DNA from: Methylomonas aurea
GTDB taxonomy: Bacteria > Pseudomonadota > Gammaproteobacteria > Methylococcales > Methylomonadaceae
Assembly: GCF_024505045.1 (NCBI RefSeq)
Contig: NZ_JANIBM010000003.1
Location: 186,001 to 250,000 of the forward strand
Reading direction: 5' to 3'
Length of the DNA stretch: 64,000 nucleotides
A program made the translations under genes and the position numbers. Positions 1 through 9,217 of the stretch are shown in pieces (position 1 is the first letter of the stretch; every line of letters begins with the position of its first letter). The notes below the pieces were generated by a model that was not told where the DNA came from, made no database searches, and saw only the letters and a list, made by a program, of their open reading frames with translations.

Positions 1-73
1 CCCATCGTCTAGCGGCCTAGGACACCGCCCTTTCACGGCGGTAACCGGGGTTCGAACCCCCGTGGGGACGCCA
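1..73 (+). tRNA. tRNA-Glu (UUC), 5' end cut off by the window
   Basis: The first 73 bases match the body of the second tRNA-Glu at 144-219 with one difference in the D-loop. The anticodon stem-loop contains CCCTTTCACGG, giving anticodon UUC. The T-arm GGTTCGAACCCC and an encoded CCA end (71-73) are present. By comparison with the second copy the first three bases (GTC) lie before the window. The 70-base spacer to the next copy contains a short hairpin (CTGGC-TAAA-GCCAG) that could aid processing of a joint transcript. Confidence 0.96.
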
Positions 74-143
74 ATCTGGCTAAAGCCAGTAGCTATCGAC
101 AGCTGCAAATCAAAATAGGCAGAATTTCTGCAAAAAGTCCTGT

Positions 144-219
144 GTCCCCATCGTCTAGTGGCCTAGGACACCGCCCTTTCACGGCGGTAACCGGGGTTCG
201 AACCCCCGTGGGGACGCCA
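144..219 (+). tRNA. tRNA-Glu (UUC)
   Basis: A complete 76-base cloverleaf. The acceptor stem GTCCCCA pairs with TGGGGAC, the anticodon is UUC, the T-arm reads GGTTCGAACCCC and CCA is encoded at 217-219. It is the second of two tandem, almost identical copies and probably shares a precursor transcript with the first. The bases from 220 to 397 carry no gene that I can support. Confidence 0.97.
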
Positions 220-397
220 ATCACTCTTGTTTTTCCGGCAGCAACGTTTGCTTTCTTCTTGTTCGGTGCGCTACTCGGTAGTATAGCTGGGCCAAAGTTG
301 TTGCATTCGCGGCTATTTGATGCGTTAGAGCAACGGTCCTGAGATTATCGTGTTTGCGTATTCCGATGGTTGCTCCTGTCGACGGCTCTATAACGCC

Positions 398-1081
398 CTA
401 AGCTAAGTGCCTAAACGCTTCTGCGAGCTGTCGTTTGGCGTCTGTCCGAATGATTTGGTCGTGCGCCAGCACGACTTGGCGAACATCCCAAGCGAGAATC
501 CGGTCGGCGCAGCGTGCCAGCGCAGCCTTGTCTCGCACCAACTGTTTCATGGTCCGCGACATTGCCAGACGGCGGTAGACACCGAGTACCCAGGCGGCAA
601 CGCGCGCCGCTAAGCTGTTCTCGCTACCGAAGCAAAACAACAGATCGGTTAAAATCAGCGTGCCGCTCTCCTTATGAAACCAAACGGTCTCGTTGATAAC
701 AGGTAGTCCTTCGATGAACAGACTTTCCAATTCCGCCGTCCACGGCGCGTTCTCCGCCGCCGGTAAAAGGGGATAATTTTGCAAGTCCGGGCGCTTTTCA
801 GTCAAACCGGGAGCGATGAAGCCCTGGGCATCGGGGAAGGCCTGCAAAAAAGGCAAGAAAAACAAATGATGGCTTCTGTTCGGCGCAACCACATATTTTA
901 CCGGACCGATCTCGTTGATTTCCCGAACCAATTCGGGCGACGGCTGAATTGGCGAATGCACCCAAATCACGCCGTCGGCCAGTTTGACAAAACTGGCCCG
1001 GCTACGGATGTCGAATATGCCGAACGTCAAGGTTTGTTGGGCGTGCCAGATTTGGCCGGGAACGATTGTTTCTAGCGCCAT
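398..1081 (-). CDS. DUF4336 domain protein (metallo-beta-lactamase-like)
   Basis: A 227-residue protein of the DUF4336 family, which has a metallo-beta-lactamase-like layout but no firm biochemical role that I know of. The start chosen is the ATG at 1081 (MALETIVPGQIW); the frame stays open further upstream, but that part runs into the cysH coding region and looks like a shadow. Possible metal-site residues are the NRSHH segment near residue 68, the Asp in LTDLLF and the His in VLAHDQ near the C-terminus. There is no signal peptide, so it is probably cytoplasmic. It lies 44 bases downstream of cysH in the same direction, so it may be the last gene of a gshA-cysH operon. A role in sulfur or thiol metabolism is only suggested by that position. 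Confidence 0.75.
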   Translation of the reverse strand: MALETIVPGQIWHAQQTLTFGIFDIRSRASFVKLADGVIWVHSPIQPSPELVREINEIGPVKYVVAPNRSHHLFFLPFLQAFPDAQGFIAPGLTEKRPDLQNYPLLPAAENAPWTAELESLFIEGLPVINETVWFHKESGTLILTDLLFCFGSENSLAARVAAWVLGVYRRLAMSRTMKQLVRDKAALARCADRILAWDVRQVVLAHDQIIRTDAKRQLAEAFRHLA

Positions 1082-1125
1082 ACCGTTATCCTCATTCGCA
1101 AGCGGGTAGAACCATCGGCAACAGT

Positions 1126-1848
1126 CTATTGTTTGACATTGCCGCCGTGCAGCCCGCATTCCTTTTTCGCGCTGTCTTCCCACCACCAGCGCCCGGCGCG
1201 TTCGTGTTGGTTGGGCAGCACCGGCCGGGTGCAAGGCTCGCAACCGATGCTGATGTAGCCGTGCTGGTGCAAGTCGTTGTAGGGTACCCGGTATGCTTCG
1301 ATGTAATCCCAGACCTGAGCTGACGACCAGTTCAGCAGCGGATTGAATTTAATCAGTTGTTTCCCCGGGCCGGAGAAGCCGGCGTCGAGCTGCACTTCCG
1401 GAACGTCGCCGCGGGTGTCCAGGCTTTGGTCCTTGCGTTGGCCGGTGATCCAGGCGTCCAGCGTGGCCAGCTTTCGGCGCAACGGTTCGACTTTCCGGAT
1501 CCCGCAACATTGTTGGTGGCCGTCTTCGTAAAAACTGAACAGGCCTTTTTCTTTAACGAAGGCATCCAGCTGTTCGCGGTCGGGGCTCAAAATATCGATG
1601 GCGATGCCGTAATGCTTGCGCACTTTTTCGATGAAGCGGTAGGTTTCCGGATGCAGGCGGCCGGTATCTAAAGAAAACACCTGAATGTCTTTCCGGATGT
1701 TCAGTGCCATATCGATCAACACCACATCCTCGGCGCCACTGAAAGAAATGGCGATGTTATCGAAATGGTTCAGCGCCGCTTTCAGAATGGTGCGCGGATT
1801 TTTGCCTTGCAGTTCGGTTTGGGCGGTGTTCAGATCGAATGTGGTCAT
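1126..1848 (-). CDS. cysH: APS/PAPS reductase, iron-sulfur type
   Basis: A 240-residue assimilatory sulfonucleotide reductase that reduces activated sulfate to sulfite in the cytoplasm. The PP-loop region ([14 protein letters not shown], residues 36-48) and the C-terminal catalytic motif ECGLH (Cys231) are present. It also has CC at 114-115 and CxxC at 203-206, the four ligands of the [4Fe-4S] cluster found in the APS-using form; the E. coli PAPS form lacks these. By family knowledge the preferred substrate should therefore be adenylylsulfate, with no need for APS kinase. The gene begins only three bases after the gshA stop, so cysteine supply and glutathione synthesis appear to be co-transcribed. 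The start is the ATG giving [10 protein letters not shown]; its ribosome site is weak. Confidence 0.93.
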   Translation of the reverse strand: MTTFDLNTAQTELQGKNPRTILKAALNHFDNIAISFSGAEDVVLIDMALNIRKDIQVFSLDTGRLHPETYRFIEKVRKHYGIAIDILSPDREQLDAFVKEKGLFSFYEDGHQQCCGIRKVEPLRRKLATLDAWITGQRKDQSLDTRGDVPEVQLDAGFSGPGKQLIKFNPLLNWSSAQVWDYIEAYRVPYNDLHQHGYISIGCEPCTRPVLPNQHERAGRWWWEDSAKKECGLHGGNVKQ

Positions 1849-1851
1849 AAA

Positions 1852-3438
1852 TTAGTTCTGGGCGAAGTAGCGGGATAAAAATTCGTCGAAGTCGAGTTTG
1901 TCGCCGGCTTCGATTTCGGCTTGTTTCTGCAGCGAGCTGGCGGCCAGCTCTTCGAATTGGCGTTGGCTGTCGGCATCCAACGGTTCGGCGTTGAAATAAT
2001 GTTTGTGCAAGGCCGAGGTGTTGCTGGCAAAGCAGCCGAACTCCTGGCCGTTCTCGCGCATGCAGGCCAGAATGCGCGCCGACGGTGTCAACGCCGGATT
2101 ATCGACCACGGCGAGTTGCTGCTGTAAGGCTAACTGGTATGGACGGTCAAGACTGCCGCGATCGAGTACCGCGCAGATCGGTTGCATCGCGCAGAGTATA
2201 TCGTGCGCCCAGTTTTGCAGTGTGATCGGCGTGCCGTTGCGGTTCAGTTCCAATCCGGGCTGGCGGCCCTGGTTGGCGACCAGCAACTGGTTGCTGTTGT
2301 TGATCTGAAATTCGTCCGGCCCTTGCGGCGGGCTATCGTGCAACAGGCAGTACAGCAAGAATGCTTCGATGAAGCGGGCCGTGCTCTCATCGATACCGAT
2401 CGGATTCAACAGGTTAAGGTCCAGCGAACGCATTTCCACATACAACACGCCGCGTCGCTTCAAGGCCAAAGTCGGTTTCTCGCCGGATTTGGCGATCTGT
2501 TTCGGCCGCATGGTGCTGTAAAACTCGTTTTCGATTTGCAGAATGTTGGTATTGAGCTGTTGATACTCGCCGTCGACCTTGACACCGATCGCTTCGTATT
2601 CCGGGTATGGGGTATTGATCGCCGCGCTCAGGCTTTGCACGTAGCCTTCCAGCGAGTTGTAGTCGATTTTCAAGCCCGCCTGGTTCTTGCTCTTGTAGCC
2701 GATGTCGCTCATCCGTAGCGACGTCGCGTAGGGGTGGTACACGGTGTGGTCGTCGAATTCCTTAAATTGTTGCATCAACTGCGGCCGGCTCTTGAAAAAA
2801 GTCTTGCAGATGGCCGGCGATGCGCCGAACAGGTACAAAATCAGCCAGCCTTGGCGGTGGAAGTTGCGAATCAAGCCGAAATACGATTTGGAAATAAAGT
2901 CTTCCAGCGCCAAGTCGCCGCCGTCGTAACCGTGCAGTGCCGGCCACAACGCTTCCGGTACCGAATAATTGAAATGAATGCCGGCGATCGCCTGCATGGT
3001 GCGGCCGTAACGGTGCCACAAGCCCTTGCGGTAGATGTGTTTCATCTTGCCGATGTTCGAGGTGCCGTATTGGGCGATCGGAATGCTCAGATCGCCGTCG
3101 ATACCGCACGGCATGCTGGTGGCCAGCAACATTTCGTCGCCCAGATGCGGGTAAACGAATTGGTGGATTTGATGCATGAAATGCAGCGTTTGTTTTATGT
3201 CTGGGAACGGCGGCGTGATGAACTCCAGCAGCGCTTCCGAATAATCGGTGGTGATGTGCGGGTGGGTCAAGGCGGAACCCAAGGCGCGCGGGTGAGGCGT
3301 TTGTGCGATCAGGCCCTGTTCGGTGATGCGCAGACTTTCTTTCTCGATGCCTTTCAGACCCTGCTTTAACAGGTATTGCTGGTCGCGGTCGATCAGATAT
3401 TTAAGACGGTCGGGTAGTCGGCAGTAAGTAATAATCAT
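1852..3438 (-). CDS. gshA: glutamate-cysteine ligase
   Basis: A 528-residue enzyme of the proteobacterial GshA family, near the usual length of about 520. It joins glutamate to cysteine with ATP, the first step of glutathione synthesis in the cytoplasm. The N-terminus (GLKGIEKESLRI) and the segments PHITTDYSEALLEFITPP, MPCGIDGD and YVEMRSLDLN are typical of the family. It is the first gene of a minus-strand operon with cysH and the DUF4336 gene. Its start faces recQ across a 245-base divergent region in which I see no clear regulatory site. No glutathione synthetase gene (gshB) is nearby. Confidence 0.95.
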   Translation of the reverse strand: MIITYCRLPDRLKYLIDRDQQYLLKQGLKGIEKESLRITEQGLIAQTPHPRALGSALTHPHITTDYSEALLEFITPPFPDIKQTLHFMHQIHQFVYPHLGDEMLLATSMPCGIDGDLSIPIAQYGTSNIGKMKHIYRKGLWHRYGRTMQAIAGIHFNYSVPEALWPALHGYDGGDLALEDFISKSYFGLIRNFHRQGWLILYLFGASPAICKTFFKSRPQLMQQFKEFDDHTVYHPYATSLRMSDIGYKSKNQAGLKIDYNSLEGYVQSLSAAINTPYPEYEAIGVKVDGEYQQLNTNILQIENEFYSTMRPKQIAKSGEKPTLALKRRGVLYVEMRSLDLNLLNPIGIDESTARFIEAFLLYCLLHDSPPQGPDEFQINNSNQLLVANQGRQPGLELNRNGTPITLQNWAHDILCAMQPICAVLDRGSLDRPYQLALQQQLAVVDNPALTPSARILACMRENGQEFGCFASNTSALHKHYFNAEPLDADSQRQFEELAASSLQKQAEIEAGDKLDFDEFLSRYFAQN

Positions 3439-3683
3439 AGAAGAAAAGGTTGGCGCCCATGGCGTCTTGGGTTAGCGGGCCATTATAAGGGTTGGCGCTC
3501 GGTTTATTGAAATCGGGCGATAGCGACGTTACCAGCAGTGAGGCAACGCCGCCGATCTCAAGCCAGATTTCCGGACTAGCTGAGCGCGAGCCTCCGTGCC
3601 GATGTCCTGTCGCTACAGATGTGGTGTAATAGCCGTTTGACCGGTATCGCGCATTTTCGGCGACAACGCCCAACACCCAGTTC

Positions 3684-5819
3684 ATGACCCAGAATCGAGC
3701 GCTCGACACACTGCGTAACGTATTTGGCTACGACAGTTTTCGTGGCCAGCAGCAAGCCATCATCGAACAACTGATTGCCGGTCGCGACGTATTGGTGCTG
3801 ATGCCGACCGGCGGCGGCAAATCCTTGTGTTACCAGATTCCGGCGTTGGTGATGGACGGAGTCGGCATCGTCATCTCGCCGCTGATTGCCTTGATGCAAG
3901 ACCAGGTCAGCGCCTTGCACCAACTCGGCGTCAGAGCGGCATACCTCAATTCCACTCTGTCTTTGGAGCAAGTGCGCGACATCGAACAGCGATTGCAGAA
4001 CGGCGATTTGGATCTGTTGTATATCGCGCCGGAACGGCTCTCCAATCCCCGGACCCAAGCTCTGTTTGCCCGCTGCAAAATTGCCTTGTTCGCGATCGAC
4101 GAGGCGCATTGCGTATCGCAATGGGGCCACGATTTCCGCGCCGATTATTTGCAATTGTCGGTGTTGCACCAGCAGTTTCCGACGGTGCCACGGATCGCGC
4201 TGACCGCAACCGCCGACGAGCGAACCCGCCAGGAAATTATTAGCCGCTTGGCACTGGAACAAGCCCAAGTCTTCGTCAGCGGTTTCGACCGGCCCAATAT
4301 CCGCTACCGGATCGTGCAGAAGGATAATGCCCGCCAACAATTGCTGAGTTTTATCCGCAGCGAGCATCCCGGCGATACCGGCATCGTTTATTGCCTGTCG
4401 CGCAAAAAAGTTGAAGAAACCGCTGACTGGCTCAACCAAAAGGGCCTGCGGGCGTTGCCTTATCACGCCGGCATGGATCACCAGCAACGCCAGAAAAACC
4501 AACACCAATTTTTGATGGAGGACGGCCTGATCATCGTCGCCACCATCGCCTTTGGTATGGGCATCGACAAACCGAACGTGCGTTTCGTCGCTCATCTGGA
4601 TTTGCCGAAGAGCGTCGAGGCTTATTACCAGGAAACCGGCCGCGCCGGCCGCGACGGCCTGCCGGCCAATGCCTGGATGGCCTATGGTTTGCAGGACGTA
4701 TTGACTTTGCGGCAAATGTTGGGCGCATCCAACGCCGACGCGGCGCATAAACGAGTGGAGCTGCACAAACTCGATGCGATGCTGGCCTTATGCGAAACGG
4801 TCAGTTGCCGGCGCCAGGCCTTGCTCGGCTATTTCGGCGATGTGCTGGAACATGGCTGCGGCAATTGCGATACCTGCCTGGAGCCGGTCGCGACCTGGGA
4901 CGGCAGTCTCGCCGCGCAGCAGGCCTTATCTTGTATCTACCGCACCGGTCAGCGCTTCGGCGTGACCTATTTGATCGACGTCTTGCTCGGCAAGGACGAC
5001 GAACGCATCAAGCAATTCGGCCATGACCGGCAGTCGACCTTCGGCATCGGCAAGGCGCTCGATGAAAAACGCTGGCGCTCGGTATTCCGGCAACTGGTGG
5101 CCAAATCGTTGGTAGAGATCGACTTCGAAGGCCACGGCAGTTTGCGTCTGGCCGACGCCTGCCGGCCGGTGCTGCGCGGCGAGCAAACCTTGATGCTGCG
5201 CAAGGATGTGCAAAGCGCCAAAACCCGCCGGGAGAAATACGAAAAACGCCAGCCGGGCGGCGCGGCGGACACGGCCCTGTGGGACGCGTTGCGGGCCAAG
5301 CGCAAACAGTTGGCCGACGAGCAGGACGTGCCGCCCTATGTGATCTTTCACGACGCGACGTTAATGGCGATGGTGGAGTCCCGGCCGCACAACCACCAGC
5401 AGTTGGGGCTGATTTCCGGCATCGGCCAGCGCAAGCTGGAATTGTACGGCGACGAGTTTCTGGCAGTGTTGGCCGAGTTCGATACCGCGGCGGAGCCCGG
5501 TTCCCGCTCCGATACCGTCACCGAGAGCCTGGATTTGTTTCGCTTGGGCTATAGCGTGGAGCAGGTGGCGCGGCAGCGGAGCTTGACCGAGGATACGGTT
5601 TACAACCATATGGCCAAAGCCCTGGAGTCCGGTTTGGTGGAGGTAGGTGACGTGTTAGCCCTGTCGCCGGCGGAACTGTCCGACATCGAGGCCGCTTTAC
5701 TGGAACTGCCGGATGAGCAACGCAATGCGTTGAAGCCGGTTTACGAACGGTTGGCCGGGGCCTATAGCTACGGCATATTGCGCTGCGTCCGCGCCGCGTT
5801 ACAGCGCCAGACGGCCTAG
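3684..5819 (+). CDS. recQ: ATP-dependent DNA helicase RecQ
   Basis: A 711-residue superfamily 2 DNA helicase that unwinds DNA 3'-5' in recombinational repair and at stalled forks. In order it has the Q-motif region ([13 protein letters not shown]), Walker A PTGGGKS (41-47), DEAH box (139-142), a helicase C lobe with [12 protein letters not shown], the zinc-binding Cys cluster of the RecQ-C domain ([12 protein letters not shown] followed by CGNCDTC), a winged helix, an HRDC domain (about 535-590) and a C-terminal helix-turn-helix extension of about 100 residues ([21 protein letters not shown]). Length and domain set are full. The last bases overlap the stop codon of the convergent DUF1249 gene. 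The gene is transcribed away from gshA and appears monocistronic. Confidence 0.96.
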   Translation: MTQNRALDTLRNVFGYDSFRGQQQAIIEQLIAGRDVLVLMPTGGGKSLCYQIPALVMDGVGIVISPLIALMQDQVSALHQLGVRAAYLNSTLSLEQVRDIEQRLQNGDLDLLYIAPERLSNPRTQALFARCKIALFAIDEAHCVSQWGHDFRADYLQLSVLHQQFPTVPRIALTATADERTRQEIISRLALEQAQVFVSGFDRPNIRYRIVQKDNARQQLLSFIRSEHPGDTGIVYCLSRKKVEETADWLNQKGLRALPYHAGMDHQQRQKNQHQFLMEDGLIIVATIAFGMGIDKPNVRFVAHLDLPKSVEAYYQETGRAGRDGLPANAWMAYGLQDVLTLRQMLGASNADAAHKRVELHKLDAMLALCETVSCRRQALLGYFGDVLEHGCGNCDTCLEPVATWDGSLAAQQALSCIYRTGQRFGVTYLIDVLLGKDDERIKQFGHDRQSTFGIGKALDEKRWRSVFRQLVAKSLVEIDFEGHGSLRLADACRPVLRGEQTLMLRKDVQSAKTRREKYEKRQPGGAADTALWDALRAKRKQLADEQDVPPYVIFHDATLMAMVESRPHNHQQLGLISGIGQRKLELYGDEFLAVLAEFDTAAEPGSRSDTVTESLDLFRLGYSVEQVARQRSLTEDTVYNHMAKALESGLVEVGDVLALSPAELSDIEAALLELPDEQRNALKPVYERLAGAYSYGILRCVRAALQRQTA

Positions 5820-6262
5820 GCTTGAACTGCCTCCGCCAGTTGGAAGCGGTATTCGGTTTTCAGGCAATGGTCTAGCCATTTCTGCAGAAAGTAGTTCAAG
5901 CGCCACTTGTAATCGCGGATTTCCACCAGATTGCCCCGATCCTGATAAACCTGATCGACGTTTGGCCGATCGTTGTCGCGGATCACTTCCGCCAATTGAG
6001 CGTCGAGGTAAATACGGATTCTGACCGCCGGCACCACCAGTTCCGAGCGCTGTTGATTGAAGCAGTGGGTCAATTCTATGGTCAAGGTGTAGGGATTGCG
6101 TTCCAGCACGTCCAAATATAAGGCGGGCTTGTTCTGGGTCAGGCCGATCGCGGATTTATCGAAGGAACGCAAGTTCGGAATTAACTTGAACAATTTCTGG
6201 TAATTGGATTCGCACAGCTTTTCCAGGCAGAACGAGGTATTGACCGGTTGCACCAGGCTCAT
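5816..6262 (-). CDS. DUF1249 family protein
   Basis: A 148-residue protein of the DUF1249 family (the E. coli YqiB type), function unknown. The ATG at 6262 ([12 protein letters not shown]) is preferred over an upstream in-frame start because it sits directly after the stop of the QueD-like gene. The family signature is visible in [13 protein letters not shown] and in YPLDV-like segments ending with a tyrosine- and tryptophan-rich stretch ([17 protein letters not shown]). It is soluble with no signal peptide. Its stop codon lies within the same CTAG tetramer as the recQ stop, so the two genes converge with a four-base overlap. Confidence 0.8.
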   Translation of the reverse strand: MSLVQPVNTSFCLEKLCESNYQKLFKLIPNLRSFDKSAIGLTQNKPALYLDVLERNPYTLTIELTHCFNQQRSELVVPAVRIRIYLDAQLAEVIRDNDRPNVDQVYQDRGNLVEIRDYKWRLNYFLQKWLDHCLKTEYRFQLAEAVQA

Positions 6263-6264
6263 GC

Positions 6265-6669
6265 TCAGTCTTCCCGGTAGCAGGCGTTGGCACTGGCGGT
6301 TTCCCACAGCACTACTTGATCGACGTTGAAGCCTTGCTGTTTGACGTACTGGTAAATCATTTTGCTGAGTACTTCAGCGGTGGGATGCTCGTCTATCGCC
6401 AGATATCGTTCGTCATTGGCGATCAGCGCCGGAATGATCGGGTCGTCTTTGTGCAGCAGAAAATTATGGTCGAGGATGTCGTCGATAAAACTCTCGACGC
6501 AGGCTTTGACGTCGGAAAAGTCGCAGACCATGCCCTGCGAATTCAGCTGTTCCTGGCGGATCGAAATGCTGGCTTTGACGCTGTGGCCGTGCAAGTTGCG
6601 GCACTTGCCCGGATGATTCATCAGGCGGTGGCCGTAACAAAAGTAAACTTCTTTGGTGATGATATACAT
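6265..6669 (-). CDS. queD: 6-carboxytetrahydropterin synthase-like protein (QueD/PTPS family)
   Basis: A 134-residue member of the 6-pyruvoyl-tetrahydropterin synthase family. Zinc-ligand histidines are visible in YGHRL (about residue 14) and in LHGHS (about 27-31), the catalytic-type cysteine in GKCRNLHGH, and the closing Glu segments EHPTAEVLS and WETASA. In most bacteria this fold makes 6-carboxytetrahydropterin for queuosine and other 7-deazaguanines. No queC, queE or queF is adjacent, so assignment to that pathway rather than to another pterin reaction rests on the family alone. It lies between a PilZ gene and a DUF1249 gene on the same strand, two bases upstream of the latter. Confidence 0.85.
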   Translation of the reverse strand: MYIITKEVYFCYGHRLMNHPGKCRNLHGHSVKASISIRQEQLNSQGMVCDFSDVKACVESFIDDILDHNFLLHKDDPIIPALIANDERYLAIDEHPTAEVLSKMIYQYVKQQGFNVDQVVLWETASANACYRED

Positions 6670-6704
6670 GGCTTGCCACGTCCTTGTCGTTATCGAATGA
6701 GTCC

Positions 6705-7004
6705 TTAATTGCCTTTGATGCTTTTGATCGAGGCGGCGATTTCGTAACTGCCGTCGCTTTGCTTGACGCTGCGCACCACTTCGATGAACGCGGTCATCGG
6801 CGGCGTAATCGGGGTTTTCGGCAGAATGCTGACTTCCAGGGCCAGACCGATATCGAACGGGCGGTTGGCGATAAACGAGACGCCGGCGCCGCTAAGCGTG
6901 GTGCATCTGCCGGTATTGACTTGATCCGAATCGGCGAGCCGGTAGGTAATGTCACAGTCGACATCCATGCGGATGTAATCGCGTTTTTCGTCATGAGTCA
7001 GCAT
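6705..7004 (-). CDS. PilZ domain protein (c-di-GMP receptor)
   Basis: A 99-residue single-domain PilZ protein. An RxxxR-like motif (KRDYIRMD, residues 7-14) and the second conserved strand (TTLSGAGVSF, matching the D/N-x-S-x-x-G pattern with Leu-Ser-Gly) fit cyclic di-GMP binding. It has no membrane segment or output domain, so it probably acts by binding a partner. The start is well supported by GGAGG a few bases upstream of the ATG at 7004. It heads a short operon with the QueD-like and DUF1249 genes. A link to the pilus or polysaccharide genes far downstream is possible but not shown. Confidence 0.88.
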   Translation of the reverse strand: MLTHDEKRDYIRMDVDCDITYRLADSDQVNTGRCTTLSGAGVSFIANRPFDIGLALEVSILPKTPITPPMTAFIEVVRSVKQSDGSYEIAASIKSIKGN

Positions 7005-7368
7005 TGAGTTCCTCCGATTCGAAGTGAGCGTTGTGGGTAAACGAACAATTGGCGGGAGTTTACTATAAAAAAAACCGGTTCAGGGCAGGAAAACGCGGCG
7101 GCTTTGCCCAATCTGCGGGTTTTGTTGGCTGGCTCTGGAATTTCGCTCGCCTGTGCCGGTCCGGCTTGGGATTATGCAAAATTTGTACTACGTGCCGCTG
7201 CGGTGGGAGCGGGTATACTTCAACCCAGAAAAAGCAGTCGAGCCGAAAAAAATCCCGCCCATCCTTCGACAAGCTCAGGACGAACGGCCCGTAACACACG
7301 TCAACGGCTCTTTCTAGGGTCAAGCAGATTGGCCGCGGCGGTAGCTGGGCAGGATGTCCCGAATCCGT
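7005..7368. other. intergenic region without a supported gene
   Basis: A 364-base gap between the start of the PilZ gene and the end of lipA. Open frames here have no recognisable product and no good ribosome site. It holds the upstream region of the PilZ gene (a TATAGT-like -10 on the minus strand near 7060) and a dispersed palindromic repeat unit at 7263-7287. Nothing else stands out. Confidence 0.7.
7263..7287. repeat. REP-like palindromic intergenic element, single copy in the window
   Basis: The 25-base unit starting CCTTCGACAAGCTC and ending GGACGAACGG is an imperfect dyad (TTCG-x-C paired with G-x-CGAA around a CAAGCTCAGG core). Sequences of this kind are, from general experience, widespread as dispersed intergenic elements in many proteobacterial genomes. 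Only one copy occurs here, downstream of lipA, so its repeat nature cannot be shown from this window. Confidence 0.5.
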
Positions 7369-8331
7369 TTATTCGGCCAGGCCGGCGGCCTGCAAATCGG
7401 CGTGGTAAGACGATCTCACCAGCGGTGCGCTGGCCACCTGGCGGAAGCCTAGTTCGCGGGCGATCTCGGCGTAGCGCGTAAATTGGTCCGGATGGATGTA
7501 TTCCCGAACCGGCAGATGGTCCTTGCTCGGTTGCAGATATTGGCCCAGCGTCAGCATGCTGCAACCATGGGCCACCAAGTCCCGCATCACCTGTACCACT
7601 TCGGCCTCGGTTTCGCCGATGCCCAGCATCAGGCCGGATTTGGTCGGTACTTCCGGCAAACGCAGTTGGTGTTGCTCCAGCAATTTGAGGGAGGTCGAAT
7701 AGTCGGCGCCGGGGCGGGCTTGCAGGTACAGGCGCGGCACCGTTTCCAGGTTGTGGTTGAACACGTCGCAAGGTTGGTTTTGCAAAATGTCTAGCGCGCT
7801 ACTCATCCGGCCGCGGAAATCCGGCACCAAAATTTCTATCGTGGTTTGCGGCGACTCGGCTCGGACTTGGGCTATGCAGGCCGCAAAGTGGCCGGCGCCG
7901 CCGTCGCGCAAATCGTCGCGGTTGACCGAGGTGATGACGACGTATTTCAAACCCATCGCCGCAATAGTCGCCGCCAGATTGGCCGGTTCCTCCGGGTCCA
8001 GTGGCTGCGGTTTGCCGTGGGCGACGTCGCAGAACGGGCAGCGCCGGGTGCATAAATCGCCCATGATCATGAAGGTTGCAGTACCGTGGCTGAAACATTC
8101 GCCCAGATTGGGGCAGGCGGCCTCTTCGCAGACGCTATGCAAACGGTGTTCGCGCAGCGATTGCTTGATCTTGTTGACTTGGTCGCCGGTCGGCAGTTTG
8201 ACCCGGATCCAATCCGGCTTGCGCAGCGGCGGTTCTCCGGTCTGTTCCACTTTAACCGGTATCCGCGACAGCTTGTCGGCCTTGCGTTGGTGGGTTTGCG
8301 GAGTGGTTCGGGACGGGGCGTTGAATGTCAT
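7369..8331 (-). CDS. lipA: lipoyl synthase
   Basis: A 320-residue radical SAM enzyme that inserts two sulfurs into the octanoyl chain on lipoyl domains. Both [4Fe-4S] clusters are marked: the auxiliary cluster cysteines C68, C73 and C79 ([12 protein letters not shown]) and the radical SAM CxxxCxxC at C94, C98 and C101 (CTRRCPFC). The C-terminal RSSYHA segment, which in this family supplies a Ser ligand to the auxiliary cluster, is present. The start overlaps the lipB stop by four bases (ATGA), so the two are translationally coupled. It is the last gene of the dacA-dat-ybeD-lipB-lipA operon. Confidence 0.97.
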   Translation of the reverse strand: MTFNAPSRTTPQTHQRKADKLSRIPVKVEQTGEPPLRKPDWIRVKLPTGDQVNKIKQSLREHRLHSVCEEAACPNLGECFSHGTATFMIMGDLCTRRCPFCDVAHGKPQPLDPEEPANLAATIAAMGLKYVVITSVNRDDLRDGGAGHFAACIAQVRAESPQTTIEILVPDFRGRMSSALDILQNQPCDVFNHNLETVPRLYLQARPGADYSTSLKLLEQHQLRLPEVPTKSGLMLGIGETEAEVVQVMRDLVAHGCSMLTLGQYLQPSKDHLPVREYIHPDQFTRYAEIARELGFRQVASAPLVRSSYHADLQAAGLAE

Positions 8332-8942
8332 GGTTCGATAGCCTTCAGCAATTGGTGGACCAGCGGTACCGCCAGTTCTTGAGTCGATATGTTAACCCCC
8401 AAATCCGCGAGTTGGGTCACTTGCATTCCGGGGTAGCCGCAGGGATTGATGTCTCGAAACGGGCCAAGATCCATCGCGTTATTGATGCTGATGCCGTGGT
8501 AACAGCAGCCGCGTTTGATCCGCAACCCGAGCGAAGCGATTTTGCGGCCTGCGACGTACACCCCCGGCGCATCGGGTCTTGCCGCTGCCGAGATGCCGTA
8601 TTGGCTCAGCGTGGCGATGGCGGCGTTTTCAAGAATGCTGACCATCTGCCGCGGGCCTAGGTTCAAGCGGCGTAAATCGGCCAACAGGTACACCACCAGC
8701 TGGCCGGGGCCGTGGTAGGTGACTTGGCCGCCGCGGTCGGAATCGACGATGGGTATGCCGGTGTTGCCCAGCAGGTGTTCGCGTTTGCCGTTCAGGCCTA
8801 GCGTGTAGACCGGGGTATGTTCGACGATCCAGATCTGATCCGGACAGTCCGGCGTACGTTCGGCCGTATATTGTTGCATGTCGCGCCAGACTTCTACATA
8901 GTCGCGCAGGCCCAACTGGCGCAGTTCGGTGTTGCCGTTCAC
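8328..8942 (-). CDS. lipB: octanoyltransferase
   Basis: A 204-residue LipB that moves octanoate from acyl carrier protein to lipoyl domains, giving the substrate of LipA. The family motif [12 protein letters not shown] is at 70-81, the catalytic lysine is K134 (GRKIASLG) and the catalytic cysteine is C168 (NPCGYPGM). The order ybeD-lipB-lipA is common in gammaproteobacteria. Only eight bases separate it from ybeD, and it overlaps lipA by four. Confidence 0.97.
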   Translation of the reverse strand: MNGNTELRQLGLRDYVEVWRDMQQYTAERTPDCPDQIWIVEHTPVYTLGLNGKREHLLGNTGIPIVDSDRGGQVTYHGPGQLVVYLLADLRRLNLGPRQMVSILENAAIATLSQYGISAAARPDAPGVYVAGRKIASLGLRIKRGCCYHGISINNAMDLGPFRDINPCGYPGMQVTQLADLGVNISTQELAVPLVHQLLKAIEP

Positions 8943-8950
8943 GTGCGAGA

Positions 8951-9217
8951 TTAGAGCGCCATCAACACGTCCGGGCAGGCTGTCAGCCCCAGATAGATTG
9001 CGTCCAGTTGTTCGCGGCTAGTGGCTTCGATAATGACCGTAACCGCCGTGTAATTGCCGCCTTTGCTCGGGCGGCTGGTGACGGCGCCCTCGCGGATGTC
9101 CGGTACGTGGCGGCGAATGATTTCGACTACGATCGCGTCGAAATCGTCGCGGCTTCTGCCCATGGCTTTGATCGGAAATTGGCAGGGAAATTCGAGTAAG
9201 GATTCGGATTCGCTCAT
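8951..9217 (-). CDS. ybeD: YbeD/DUF493 family small protein
   Basis: An 88-residue protein of the DUF493 (YbeD) family. It has the usual opening LLEFPCQFPIKAMG and the pattern PSKGGNYTAVTVIIEATSREQLD, an ACT-like alpha/beta fold in solved relatives. Its function is not established; members are almost always linked to lipB, which suggests an accessory or regulatory role in lipoylation. It overlaps dat by four bases at its start and is followed at once by lipB. Confidence 0.92.
   Translation of the reverse strand: MSESESLLEFPCQFPIKAMGRSRDDFDAIVVEIIRRHVPDIREGAVTSRPSKGGNYTAVTVIIEATSREQLDAIYLGLTACPDVLMAL

Noticed and set aside
7104-7481. Open frame of 125 codons in the gap beside lipA
   Set aside because: It overlaps lipA on the other strand, has low-complexity composition and no ribosome site.
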